Source: Streptomyces sp. S.PB5
GTDB lineage: Bacteria; Actinomycetota; Actinomycetes; Streptomycetales; Streptomycetaceae
Length of the DNA: 64,000 bases
Direction of reading: 5' to 3'
Assembly: GCF_030403745.1 (NCBI RefSeq)
Contig: NZ_JAQMWP010000025.1
Location: forward strand, 1-64,000
Part shown: positions 8,181 through 27,306 of the stretch, one piece after another
How positions within the stretch are numbered: position 1 is the first letter of the stretch
Layout of the letters: the number at the start of each line of letters is the position of its first letter
Position numbers and translations under genes: made by a program
The notes under the pieces: model-generated
What the model was told of the DNA's origin: nothing
The model's input: the letters and a program-made list of their open reading frames with translations, nothing else
Databases searched by the model: none

Positions 8181-11100
8181 CTACGGCATCGAGGCGAGGA
8201 CGTGCTCGGCGATCCGTCGCGGTGACGGATAGCGCAGCACCGCGTTCGCCCTGAGTTTGATGCCGGTCGACGCGGTCAGCCGCTTGCTCAGCTCCACCGA
8301 GAGCAGCGAGTCGAATCCGAGCTCCTTGAACTCCTGGTCGGGGCTGATGGATTCGGTGGTGGGGTGGCCGAGGACGACGGCGACCTTCTCGACGACGTGC
8401 TCGACCAGGAGGGCGGCCTTCGCCTCCTCGTCGGTCAGGGCCGAGACCCGCTCCGACAGCGGAACCTGCTGCTCCGCGGCCGCGGCCGATTCCGCCGAGG
8501 GCAGCTCGGCGGCGGCCGTGGTGTGCGAGGAGCTCAGCCAGTAACGCTGCCGCTGGAAGGCGTACGTGGGAAGGTCCACGCGTCGGCGGGTGCCGAACAG
8601 GGCGTCCCAGTCGACCGGGCCGCCGCGGACGTGGAGTGCGGCGAGCGAGCCGAGCAGGGTCTCGACCTCGTCCCGGTCCCGCCGTGTGGACGACAGGACG
8701 AGCGCGTCGTCCACGTCCTCGACGATCTCCTGCACGGGGACGGTCAGTACGGGGTGCGGGCTCATCTCGACGAAGACCCGGAACCCGTCCTCGGACAGCC
8801 GGCGCACCGCGGTCTCGAACAGGACCTTCTCGCGCAGGTTGTCGTACCAGTAGTCGGCGTTCAGCCGCGCGGTGTCGATGACTTCACCGTAGAGGGTCGA
8901 GTAGAAGGGCAGCTTCGACGACTTCGGGCTCACGTCGGACAGCGCGGCGAGCACCTTCTCGCGGACGCGGGTCACCTGGTGGGAGTGGGAGGCGTAGTCG
9001 ACGGAGATCCGTCGGGCCTGGGCGCCCTCGGCCTTCATCTTCTCGACGAACTCGTCGAGGGCGTCGGGCTCGCCGGACACCACCACCGAGCGGGGGCCGT
9101 TGACCACGGCGATGCTCACCCGGTCGCTCCACGGAGCCATGAGTTCCGCCACGACGTCGGCGGACTCGGCGACCGAGGCCATCCCACCGAGGCCCTTGAG
9201 GTCGACCAGGGCCTGGCTGCGCAGTGCCACGACCTTGGCGGCGTCCCGCAGGGACAGCGCGCCGCAGACGTGGGCGGCGGCTATCTCGCCCTGGCTGTGG
9301 CCCACCACCGCGGCCGGTTCCACACCCCAGGAGCGCCACAGGGCGGCCATGGACACCATCACCGAGAACAGCGCCGGCTGGACGACGTCCACGCGCTCCA
9401 GGGTGGGTGCGCCCTCGGCGCCGCGCAGGACGTCCAGGAGCGACCAGTCGACCCATTCGGCCAGGGCGGCCGCGCACGCGTCGAGGCTCTCGGCGAAGAC
9501 GGGGAAGGTGTCGTAGAGCTGCCGGCCCATGCCGGCCCACTGGGAGCCCTGGCCGGGGAACATGAAGGCGACTCCGCCGAGTTTCCCGGCGACGGCACGC
9601 ACCACCGCGGGGGACTCGGTGCCCTCGCTCAGCGAGGTCAGAGCGGTCAGCAGTTCGTCGCGGTCCTGGCCCAGGACCACCGCGCGGTGCGCGAAGGCGG
9701 AGCGGCCCGACACCAGCGACCAGCCGGCGTCGGCCACATCCAGGTCGGGGTCGGCGGCGACGAAGTCGCGGAGCTTGGCGGCCTGGCGTTCCAGGGCCTT
9801 CGCGCTCTTGCCGGACAGGACCCACGGCACCCGGCCGGGGACGGCTCCGGTGTCCGCGGCGGGCTCGTCCCGCTGGTCATCGGCCGGTTCCTCCAGGATG
9901 ACGTGGGCGTTGGTGCCGCTGACGCCGAACGAGGACACGCCGGCCCGTCGCGGTCCGCTCTCGCGGGTCCACTCGCGGCCCTCCACCAGCAGTTCGACAC
10001 CGCCGGCGGCCCAGTCGACGTGGCTGGAGGGCGCCTGCACGTGCAGGGTCTTCGGCAGGTACTTGTGGCGCAGGGCGAGGACGGCCTTGATGACTCCGCC
10101 GACTCCGGCGGCGGCCATGGCGTGGCCCATGTTCGACTTCAACGAGCCCAGCCACAGCGGCTGTCGGGGGTCGCGGCCCTGTCCGTAGGTGGCGAGCAAC
10201 GCACCCGCCTCGATGGGGTCGCCGAGCTTGGTGCCGGTGCCGTGGGCCTCGACCAGGTCGACCTCGGAGGGCGCGACGCCCGCGTTGGCCAGGGCCTTGC
10301 GGATCACCTTCTCCTGGGCGCGGCCGTTGGGGGCGGTCAGTCCGTTGCTGGCGCCGTCCTGGTTCACCGCGCTGCCGCGCAGGACGGCGAGAACCGGGTG
10401 GCCGTTGCGGCGGGCGTCGGACAGCTTCTCCAGCAGCAGGACGCCCACGCCCTCGGCCCAGCCGGTGCCGTCGGCGCCGTCCGAGAAGGCCTTGCAGCGG
10501 GCGTCGGCGGACAGCGCGCCGAGCCGCGAGAACTCCACGAACATGGCGGGTGTCGAGATCACCGACGCGCCGCCCGCGAGGGCCAGCGAGCACTCCCCCG
10601 AGCGCAGGGACTGCACCGCCATGTGCAGGGCGACCAGCGACGACGAGCACGCCGTGTCCACCGACACCGCGGGCCCGGTCAGGCCCAGTTCGTACGCCAC
10701 CCGGCCGGAGGCGACGCTCAGCGCGCTGCCGTACAGCAGATGGCCCTCCAGCTCCTGCTGGCCCGCCTCCAAAAAACGCCAGCCGTACTCGGAGGAGCTC
10801 ACCCCGGAGAACACGCCGATGTCGGAGCCGCGCACGTCGGCGGGGACGATGCCCGCGCGTTCGAAGACCTCCCAGGAGGTCTCCAGGAGCAGCCGGTGGT
10901 GGGGGTCGACCGCCAGGGCCTCGCGCGGGCTGATGTTGAAGAAGTCCGCGTCGAAACCGGCTGGATCGGCCAGGAAGCCGCCCTGGCGGGTGTAGGCGCG
11001 GCCGGCGGTGTCGGGGTCGGGGTCGTAGACGTCCCGCCACCCGCGGTCCTGCGGGAACCCGGCCACGACGTCACGGCCTTCGCGCAGGACCTCCCACAGG

Positions 11101-11285
11101 TCCTCGGGGGTGGAGACGTCTCCCGGGAAGCGGCACGCCATGGCGACCACGGCGATCGGCTCGCCACGGCCCGCCTTGAGGGCGTCGTTCTCCTGCCGGA
11201 GGCGGTCGCGCTCCTCCAGCAGTGTGCGAAGCGCCCGCTGGACCCGGTCCGCGCCGTCCGCTGTGCGATCCGCGGAGTCGGTCAT
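8181..11285 (-). CDS. Type I PKS extension module 3: KS-AT(methylmalonyl)-ACP
   Basis: A 1034-residue module with no reductive domains, so it should leave a beta-keto group. An N-terminal coiled-coil docking segment (about 1-40) precedes the KS, which has Cys in DTACSSSL and histidines in EAHGTGT and KSNMGH. The AT has GHSQGE and YASH, which mark methylmalonyl-CoA. The ACP ends the protein (LGFDSLLS). The ATG at 11285 follows AGAGG by about 8 bases; the previous gene's stop is 5 bases away, so translation is coupled. It lacks the C-terminal docking tail of the 17894 protein; its partner should be the C domain of the NRPS next downstream. The beta-keto group fits the hemiketal carbon of a tetrahydropyran. 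Confidence 0.93.
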   Translation of the reverse strand: MTDSADRTADGADRVQRALRTLLEERDRLRQENDALKAGRGEPIAVVAMACRFPGDVSTPEDLWEVLREGRDVVAGFPQDRGWRDVYDPDPDTAGRAYTRQGGFLADPAGFDADFFNISPREALAVDPHHRLLLETSWEVFERAGIVPADVRGSDIGVFSGVSSSEYGWRFLEAGQQELEGHLLYGSALSVASGRVAYELGLTGPAVSVDTACSSSLVALHMAVQSLRSGECSLALAGGASVISTPAMFVEFSRLGALSADARCKAFSDGADGTGWAEGVGVLLLEKLSDARRNGHPVLAVLRGSAVNQDGASNGLTAPNGRAQEKVIRKALANAGVAPSEVDLVEAHGTGTKLGDPIEAGALLATYGQGRDPRQPLWLGSLKSNMGHAMAAAGVGGVIKAVLALRHKYLPKTLHVQAPSSHVDWAAGGVELLVEGREWTRESGPRRAGVSSFGVSGTNAHVILEEPADDQRDEPAADTGAVPGRVPWVLSGKSAKALERQAAKLRDFVAADPDLDVADAGWSLVSGRSAFAHRAVVLGQDRDELLTALTSLSEGTESPAVVRAVAGKLGGVAFMFPGQGSQWAGMGRQLYDTFPVFAESLDACAAALAEWVDWSLLDVLRGAEGAPTLERVDVVQPALFSVMVSMAALWRSWGVEPAAVVGHSQGEIAAAHVCGALSLRDAAKVVALRSQALVDLKGLGGMASVAESADVVAELMAPWSDRVSIAVVNGPRSVVVSGEPDALDEFVEKMKAEGAQARRISVDYASHSHQVTRVREKVLAALSDVSPKSSKLPFYSTLYGEVIDTARLNADYWYDNLREKVLFETAVRRLSEDGFRVFVEMSPHPVLTVPVQEIVEDVDDALVLSSTRRDRDEVETLLGSLAALHVRGGPVDWDALFGTRRRVDLPTYAFQRQRYWLSSSHTTAAAELPSAESAAAAEQQVPLSERVSALTDEEAKAALLVEHVVEKVAVVLGHPTTESISPDQEFKELGFDSLLSVELSKRLTASTGIKLRANAVLRYPSPRRIAEHVLASMP

Positions 11286-11290
11286 GTCAC

Positions 11291-17884
<6,594 letters not shown>

Positions 17885-17893
17885 CCCAATCCC

Positions 17894-20800
17894 CTAGCCG
17901 AGCTCTTTGTCGAGAAGCGCGAGAAGCTCTCCCGCGGAGGCCGAACTGATCTGGTCGGTGAGCCCGGCCGGTGCCCCGGCGCCCGCCATGGAACGGACCC
18001 GGCCCTGCAGTTCGCCGAGCAGTGTGGAGAGGGTGGCCTTGTCGTCGTCCGCGAGCTCGCGGAAGGCCTCCTCCAGGCGGGCGCCCAGGCCCTCGATCTC
18101 CTTGGCCAGGTGATCGACCGGGGATTCCGGTCCGGCGGCCGAGCCGGGGTTGACGCGCGTGTTCAGGAACTGCGCGAGGGCGCCCGGGTTCGGGTGGTCG
18201 AAGGCGAGCGTGGCGGGCAGCTTCAGACCGGTCGCCGCGGACAGCTTGTTCCGCAGCTCCAGGGCGGTGAGCGAGTCGATCCCGAGCTTCTTGAACGTCG
18301 CGGCCGGAGTGATCCTGCGGGTGTCGGGGTGGCCCAGCACCAGCGCGGTCTGGGTCCGTACCGCGTCGAGCAGCGCCGCCTCCGCCTCGGTCGGCGACAG
18401 CGACTTCAGCCGCCGTGCGAGCCCGTCGTCGGTGGCCTCTGCGCCGCCCGCCGCGCCGGACGCGCCGGTCAGCGCGCGCAGCAGCGGCGAGCCCTGGCGG
18501 CCGCCCAGCGCCGGGAGGTTGAGGCGCGCGGGCACCAGGACCGGATCGTCCTGCGCGAGCGCCGCGTCGAAGAGCGCGAGGCCCTCCGGCGTCGACATCG
18601 GCTGCACGCCCTGGCGTTGCAGTCGTACGACGTCCGTGTCGCCGAGGTCGGCGACCATCTCGCTGCGCTCGGCCCAGAAGCCCCAGCACAGTGCGGTGGC
18701 CGGCAGTCCGGCGGCGCGGCGGGTCTCCGCGAGACCGTTGAGGAAGGCGTTGGCGGCCGCGTAGTTGGCCTGTCCCGCGGTGCCGAGCACGCTCGCGACC
18801 GAGGAGAACAGCACGAACGCGGACAGCTCCAGATCCCGCGTCAGCTCGTGCAGATACCAGGCGCCGCGTGCCTTCGCCGCGAGGACGGCGTCCACCCGGT
18901 CCTCGGTCAGCGCCTCGACGACCCCGTCGTCGAGGATGCCCGCGCAGTGGATCACCGCCGAGAGCGGGTGCTCGGCCGGGACCGTGGCGATCAGTTCGGC
19001 GACGGCGGCACGGCTGGCGACGTCGCAGGCCACGATGTCGACGTGGGCCCCCGCCTCGGCCAGCTCCTGCTGGAGTCCGGCCGCCTCCGGGGCCGCCTGC
19101 CCACGCCTGCTGGTCAGCACCAGCCGGCGCACGCCGTGCCGGTCCACGAGGTGGCGGGCGAGTTTCGCGCCCAGGCCGCTGGTGCCACCGGTGATCAGTA
19201 CCGTTCCGGCGCCGAGGACGGGGACGTCCTGTGCCGCGTCGGGGGCACGGACCAGTTGCGGGGTGGTCACCTCCCCGGCGCGGATCCTGAGCTGGGCCTC
19301 GCCGGTCTCGGCGGCGGCCGGGACGAGGGCCCAGGAGGCGGGCGTGCCGTCGGTGTCGACGAGCGCGAAGCGGCCCGGGTTCTCGGTCTGTGCGGTGCGT
19401 ACGAATCCCCAGACCGCGGTCGCGGCCGGGTCGGGGCGGGAGACCTGCTCGTCGCGGAAGGCGTCCCGCGTGACGAGGACCAGGCGTGAGTCGGCGAACC
19501 GGTCGTCGGTGAGCCAGGCTCGCGTCCAGCGCAGCACACGGTGGAGGTTCTGCTCGGCGGCGGCCGGGGTGTCGGCGGCGCTCCCGTCGGGGGCTCCCCC
19601 GTCGGTGGCGCCGCTGTCGATGGCGCCTGCGTCGACGGCGGCGATGACGACCGGGGGTATCTCCCCGCCGGAAGCGGTGAGTTCGTCGAGGTCGGCGAAG
19701 ACGGCTCCGCCCTGTCCCGGGTCGGGTGCGCCCACCACCGCGTAGGCGGCGGGGGTCCGGCCGGCGGCGACCGCGACGGGCGCCCACTCCGCCCGGAACA
19801 GCGAGTCCTGGTGGTCGAAGCCCAGTGCGGTCAGCTTGTCGACGTCCGCGGGCCGCAGGCTCAGGGTGTCGATGCCGCCGACCGGTGTGCCGGTGTCGTC
19901 GGCGAGGGTCACGGACAGCGCGTTCTCGCCCGCGGGCGCGAGACGGACGCGCAGGGCGGCGGTGGGCCGGTCGGTGGCGATCCGCAGGCCCGCGCAGTGG
20001 AACGGCAGCCAGCCCTCGGGCCGGGAGGCGTCCACGAACCGGCCCAGGCCGATCGGGAGCAGCGCGGCCTGGAGCAGCGCCGGGTGGATCCCGAACCCGC
20101 TGCGGTCGGTGCCGTCGGACGCGGGCAGCTCCGCCTCGGCGTACAGGGTGTCGCCGTCGCGCCACACCTCTGTCAGACCGCGGAACAGGGGGCCGTAGCC
20201 GAAACCGAGGGCGGAGAGCCTGGCGTACTCGTCCTCGAAGGGCACGCCGACCGCGCCCGCGGGCGGCCAGGAGGCGAGGCCCGCGTCCGCCGGGGCGCCC
20301 GCGGTGCCGAGGACACCGGAGGCGTTCCGCGTCCACTCGGTCTCGCCCTCGCCCCGCGAGTGCACGCTGACGGCGCGCTTGCCGTCGACGACGACGCGGA
20401 TCTCGCGCTCGGCCGTCCGGGAGAGCACCAGCGGTGTCTCCAGGGTGAGTTCCTCGACGACGTCGCAGCCCGTCCTGCGTGCCGCCCACACGGCGAGCTC
20501 CGCCAGCGCGGTGGCCGGCACCAGGGCGGCGCCGTGGACCACATGGTCGGCGAGCCAGGGGTTGCGTTCCAGCGACAGCCGTCCGCCGCCCACGACTCCG
20601 CCGCGGTCCTCGCCGTCGGGCAGGTCGATCACGGCGTCGAGCAGCGGGTGGTCCGAGGTGCTTCGGTCGGTGGTCTCGTCGGGGGTGTCCAGCCAGTAGC
20701 GCTGGCGCTGGAAGGCGTACGTGGGCAGTTCGACCCAGCGGCCCTCCCAGCCGGGGAACGCCTTCTCCCACGACACGTCGACGCCCGCGACGAAGGCCTC

Positions 20801-23392
20801 GGCCAGCGACCGGTAGCAGCGCGCGAGGCCGCCCTCGCCGCGGCGCAGGGTGCCGACCACGGCGCCCTCGACGCCCGCGCTGTCCAGGGTCTGCTCCACC
20901 CCGATCGTCAGGACCGGGTGGGGCGAGGCCTCCACGAAGAAGCGGAAGCCCTGTTCGGAAAGGGCCCTGGTGGCCTCCTCGAAGCGGACCGTCTGGCGCA
21001 GGTTGGTGTACCAGTACTCGGCGTCGAGGCCGGTGGTGTCCAGCCAGTCGGCGGTCACCGTGGAGAAGAAGGGGACTTCGGCCGTGCGGGGCTCAAGTCC
21101 CGTGAGGACCTTGCTCAGTTCGTCGTGGACGGCCTCCACGTGGGCGCAGTGGGAGGCGTAGTCCACCGGGATGCGGCGGGCCCGGACCTCGTCCGCCTCG
21201 CAGGCGGCCAGCAGCGCCTCCAGCTCGCCGACGTCGCCGGAGACGACCACGGACGTGGGCCCGTTGACGGTGGCGATCGACAGCCCGTCGGTCAGGAGTG
21301 CCCGTACGTCGTCCACCGGGAGCGCGACGGACACCATGCCGCCGCGTCCGGAGAGGGCCAGGATCACCTTCGACCGGAGGGCGACCACCTTGGCGGCGTC
21401 CTCGATGGACAGGGCGCCCGCGACACAGGCGGCGGCGATCTCGCCCTGCGAGTGGCCCACGACGGCCGCGGGCCGGACGCCGTACGAGCGCCAGACCTCG
21501 GCCAGGGACACCATCACGGCCCACAGCACGGGCTGGACGACATCGACGCGTTCGAGGGCGTCGGCGTCGCCGAGCACGTCGAACAGGGACCAGTCGACGT
21601 GCGGCGCGAGCGCGTCGGCGCACTCCCCCATGCGCTTCGCGAACACCGGGGAGGAGTCGAGGAGTTCGGTGGCCATGCCGACCCACTGCGAGCCCTGGCC
21701 GGGGAAGACGAAGACCGTCTTGCCGACCGGCCCCGCGATGCCGGACACCACGTCGTCGTGGCCGTCGCCTGCGGTGAGGGCGGTGAGGAGTGCGTCGCGT
21801 CCGGCGCCGATGACCACCTGGCGGTGCTCGAACAGGGAGCGGGTCGTCACCAGGGAGTGCCCGACGCCCGCGAGCGGCAGGTCGGCGGCGGCCAGGCCGT
21901 CCCTGAGGCGCAGAGCCTGGTCGCGCAGCGCTTCCGCCGAGCGCGCCGACAGCACCCACGGCACCAACTCGTCGGTGGGGTCCGGTACTTGCACGGTGGC
22001 GTCGGGTGCCTGTTCGAGGATCAGGTGCGCGTTGGTGCCGCTGATGCCGAAGGCGGAGATCCCGGCCCGGCGGGGGCGTGCCGAGGGTGTGGTCCACTCC
22101 CTGGCCTCGGTGAGCAGTTCGACCGTTCCCGCAGACCAGTCCACATGTGACGACGGGCGGTCCACGTGCAGGGTCTGGGGCAGGGTGCCGTGGCGCATCG
22201 CCATCAGCATCTTGATCATGCCGCCGACGCCCGCGGCGGCCTGGGTGTGGCCGATGTTGGACTTCAGCGAGCCCAGCCACAGCGGGCTCGCCGGGTCCCG
22301 GTCCTGGCCGTAGGTGGCCAGGAGGGCCTCCGCCTCCATGGGATCGCCGAGGGTGGTGCCGGTGCCGTGGGCCTCGACGGCGTCCACGTCGGTGGTCGAC
22401 AGGCCGGCGTCGGCCAGGGCGGCGCGGATGACGCGCCGCTGGGCGAGTTCGTTCGGTGCGGTCAGTCCGTTGGAGGCGCCGTCCTGGTTGATCGCGGAGC
22501 CGCGGATGACGCCCCAGATGCGGCGCCCGTTGCGCAGCGCGTCCGAGAGGCGTTCCAGGACCAGTACGCCGGCGCCCTCGGCGAAGCCGGTGCCGTCCGC
22601 CGCCTCGGCGAACGCCTTGCACCGCCCGTCCTCCGACAGACCGCGCTGGCGGCCGAGCTCCACGAGCAGCCCGGGGGTCGGCAGCGTCGAGACACCGCCG
22701 GCCAGGGCGAGCGTGCACTCACCGGAGCGCAGGGAGCGCACGGCCTGGTGGACGGCGACGAGGGAGGAGGAGCACGCGGTGTCGGTGGAGACCGCCGGGC
22801 CCTCCAGGCCCAGCACGTACGCCACCCGGCCCGAGGCCACGCTGGTGTACGTCCCCGCGAGCGCGTAACCCTCCACTTCGCCGGCCGCGGCGCCGCCCAT
22901 CCGCGGGCCGTAGTCGACGGCGTAGATACCGGTGAACACCCCGGTCGGCGTACCGCGCAGCCCGGTCGGGTCGATGCCCGCCCGCTCCAGCGCCTCCCAC
23001 GACGTCTCCAGCATCAGCCGCTGCTGCGGGTCCATCGCCAGCGCCTCGCGCGGGCTGATGTCGAAGAACGGCGCGTCGAACTCGGCAAGGTCGTGCAGGA
23101 ACCCGCCGGCGCGGGTGTACGTCGTGCCGGGCGTCTCGGGGTCCGGGGAGTACACCGCCTCCAGGTCCCAGCCGCGGTCCGCCGGGAAGTCGCTCATCGC
23201 GTCCACCCCGTCGGACACGAGCGTCCACAGTCCTTCGGGGGTTGTCACCCCACCCGGGAAGCGACACCCCACGCCCACGACCGCGATGGGCTCGCGCGCG
23301 GACTCCTCCAGCTCGCGCACCCGCTCGCGCAACGCCTGTGCGTCACCGACGGCGCGTCGCAAGTAGGACCGGAGCTTGTCGACATCCTCCAC
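17894..23392 (-). CDS. Type I PKS extension module 1: KS-AT(methylmalonyl)-DH*-KR-ACP
   Basis: An 1832-residue module. N-terminal docking coil; KS with DTACSSSL; AT with GHSQGE and YASH (methylmalonyl-CoA). The DH keeps its histidine motif (HVVHGAALVP), but the usual HPALLDAALH is HPALLQAALL, so the catalytic Asp is Gln1108 and the following His is Leu. The KR has TGGTSGLG, an LDD motif (B-type, D-hydroxyl) and Tyr in QANYAAAN. ACP serine lies near 1710, followed by a helical C-terminal docking tail of about 85 residues. The expected product keeps the beta-hydroxyl. GTG at 23390-23392 is chosen because GGGGGAGG lies 6 bases upstream, giving MEDVDKLRSYL, a usual docking start; a TTG at 23407 would sit within that ribosome site. 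Confidence 0.92.
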   Translation of the reverse strand: MEDVDKLRSYLRRAVGDAQALRERVRELEESAREPIAVVGVGCRFPGGVTTPEGLWTLVSDGVDAMSDFPADRGWDLEAVYSPDPETPGTTYTRAGGFLHDLAEFDAPFFDISPREALAMDPQQRLMLETSWEALERAGIDPTGLRGTPTGVFTGIYAVDYGPRMGGAAAGEVEGYALAGTYTSVASGRVAYVLGLEGPAVSTDTACSSSLVAVHQAVRSLRSGECTLALAGGVSTLPTPGLLVELGRQRGLSEDGRCKAFAEAADGTGFAEGAGVLVLERLSDALRNGRRIWGVIRGSAINQDGASNGLTAPNELAQRRVIRAALADAGLSTTDVDAVEAHGTGTTLGDPMEAEALLATYGQDRDPASPLWLGSLKSNIGHTQAAAGVGGMIKMLMAMRHGTLPQTLHVDRPSSHVDWSAGTVELLTEAREWTTPSARPRRAGISAFGISGTNAHLILEQAPDATVQVPDPTDELVPWVLSARSAEALRDQALRLRDGLAAADLPLAGVGHSLVTTRSLFEHRQVVIGAGRDALLTALTAGDGHDDVVSGIAGPVGKTVFVFPGQGSQWVGMATELLDSSPVFAKRMGECADALAPHVDWSLFDVLGDADALERVDVVQPVLWAVMVSLAEVWRSYGVRPAAVVGHSQGEIAAACVAGALSIEDAAKVVALRSKVILALSGRGGMVSVALPVDDVRALLTDGLSIATVNGPTSVVVSGDVGELEALLAACEADEVRARRIPVDYASHCAHVEAVHDELSKVLTGLEPRTAEVPFFSTVTADWLDTTGLDAEYWYTNLRQTVRFEEATRALSEQGFRFFVEASPHPVLTIGVEQTLDSAGVEGAVVGTLRRGEGGLARCYRSLAEAFVAGVDVSWEKAFPGWEGRWVELPTYAFQRQRYWLDTPDETTDRSTSDHPLLDAVIDLPDGEDRGGVVGGGRLSLERNPWLADHVVHGAALVPATALAELAVWAARRTGCDVVEELTLETPLVLSRTAEREIRVVVDGKRAVSVHSRGEGETEWTRNASGVLGTAGAPADAGLASWPPAGAVGVPFEDEYARLSALGFGYGPLFRGLTEVWRDGDTLYAEAELPASDGTDRSGFGIHPALLQAALLPIGLGRFVDASRPEGWLPFHCAGLRIATDRPTAALRVRLAPAGENALSVTLADDTGTPVGGIDTLSLRPADVDKLTALGFDHQDSLFRAEWAPVAVAAGRTPAAYAVVGAPDPGQGGAVFADLDELTASGGEIPPVVIAAVDAGAIDSGATDGGAPDGSAADTPAAAEQNLHRVLRWTRAWLTDDRFADSRLVLVTRDAFRDEQVSRPDPAATAVWGFVRTAQTENPGRFALVDTDGTPASWALVPAAAETGEAQLRIRAGEVTTPQLVRAPDAAQDVPVLGAGTVLITGGTSGLGAKLARHLVDRHGVRRLVLTSRRGQAAPEAAGLQQELAEAGAHVDIVACDVASRAAVAELIATVPAEHPLSAVIHCAGILDDGVVEALTEDRVDAVLAAKARGAWYLHELTRDLELSAFVLFSSVASVLGTAGQANYAAANAFLNGLAETRRAAGLPATALCWGFWAERSEMVADLGDTDVVRLQRQGVQPMSTPEGLALFDAALAQDDPVLVPARLNLPALGGRQGSPLLRALTGASGAAGGAEATDDGLARRLKSLSPTEAEAALLDAVRTQTALVLGHPDTRRITPAATFKKLGIDSLTALELRNKLSAATGLKLPATLAFDHPNPGALAQFLNTRVNPGSAAGPESPVDHLAKEIEGLGARLEEAFRELADDDKATLSTLLGELQGRVRSMAGAGAPAGLTDQISSASAGELLALLDKELG

Positions 23393-23455
23393 CAGGGCCT
23401 CCCCCAACGGTTATTCAGAAGAACAGGTGCGGGCACGTGTGAGAGCGCGGTGCGG

Positions 23456-26524
<3,069 letters not shown>

Positions 26525-26577
26525 ACGAATTCCTTCCGGTTCCCTCGGTGTTCGGCTCTTGCGGGCGGTAGGGGGTC

Positions 26578-27306
26578 TCACCGCCGACCGGTCAGCAGCT
26601 TTTGCAGCTCGTCCGGTGCGTCCATGAACTGGTAGTGGCCGCCGTCGACGACGTGGTACTCGACCGAGTCGGTGTACCGGCGCCAGCCCTGGAGGTCGTC
26701 GAGGCTCACGTCGGGGTCGTCGCGCCACTTCAGCACGGTGACCGGGCAGGGCAGCCGGGCCGGGTCCGTCCGCTCGTAGGCCTTCGCGGCGGCGTGGTCG
26801 CGGAGCAGCACCATCAGGCCGAGGCCGACCATGTCGGGGCGCGGCTCGATGCCCCGGCCGCGGATGAACGACTCGACCTCGGCGCGCAGTTCGTCCTCGG
26901 ACATGGCGAGCATCGGGTCGAGGGCGGCGTCGTGCGGGGCCGGCTGGCGGGACACGAACAGACGGTCCGGGGTGGGCAGTCCGCGTGCGGCGAGCCGCAG
27001 GACGGTCTCGTACGCGGGCAGGGCGCCCGCGCAGTGCGCGAAGAACGCGAACGGCCGGTCGAGCAGCGGCTCCAGGGCTTCCGCCAGGGCGTCGGCGAGG
27101 TTCTCGTAGCTGCCGTAGTGCGGGTGGCCGAGGCGGTTCTCGCGGCCGGGGAACTGCACCGGGCAGACCTCGGTGCCGTCGAGCGCCGCCGGCCAGGCGC
27201 TGAAGGCCGAGGCCCCCGAGCCGGAGAAGGGGAAGCAGAAGAGCCGGGCGGCTGCCTGGTCGGCCGGCGGGCGGACGAACCACGGCGAGGCGGCGACGGT
27301 GGTCAT
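26578..27306 (-). CDS. Thioesterase-like aminoacyl shuttle with cysteine nucleophile
   Basis: A 242-residue thioesterase-fold protein. FCFPFSGSGASAF is the N-terminal motif. The nucleophile elbow is AHCAG, so Cys92 (codon at 27031-27033) replaces the serine of ordinary type II thioesterases. A late GGHYQF supplies the histidine. Cysteine at this place is known in aminoacyltransferases such as CmaE and SyrC, which move aminoacyl groups between carrier proteins instead of hydrolysing them. Its start overlaps the P450 stop as ATGA, and the free carrier protein precedes the P450. The natural reading is that it transfers the hydroxylated residue from that carrier to the C-A*-T module at 4818-8030. 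Acceptor identity is inference. Confidence 0.85.
   Translation of the reverse strand: MTTVAASPWFVRPPADQAAARLFCFPFSGSGASAFSAWPAALDGTEVCPVQFPGRENRLGHPHYGSYENLADALAEALEPLLDRPFAFFAHCAGALPAYETVLRLAARGLPTPDRLFVSRQPAPHDAALDPMLAMSEDELRAEVESFIRGRGIEPRPDMVGLGLMVLLRDHAAAKAYERTDPARLPCPVTVLKWRDDPDVSLDDLQGWRRYTDSVEYHVVDGGHYQFMDAPDELQKLLTGRR

Noticed and set aside
26525..27283. A 5' extension of the loading-module frame
   Set aside because: It overlaps the thioesterase gene in another frame and shows no domain; the KS begins at the ATG at 26524.
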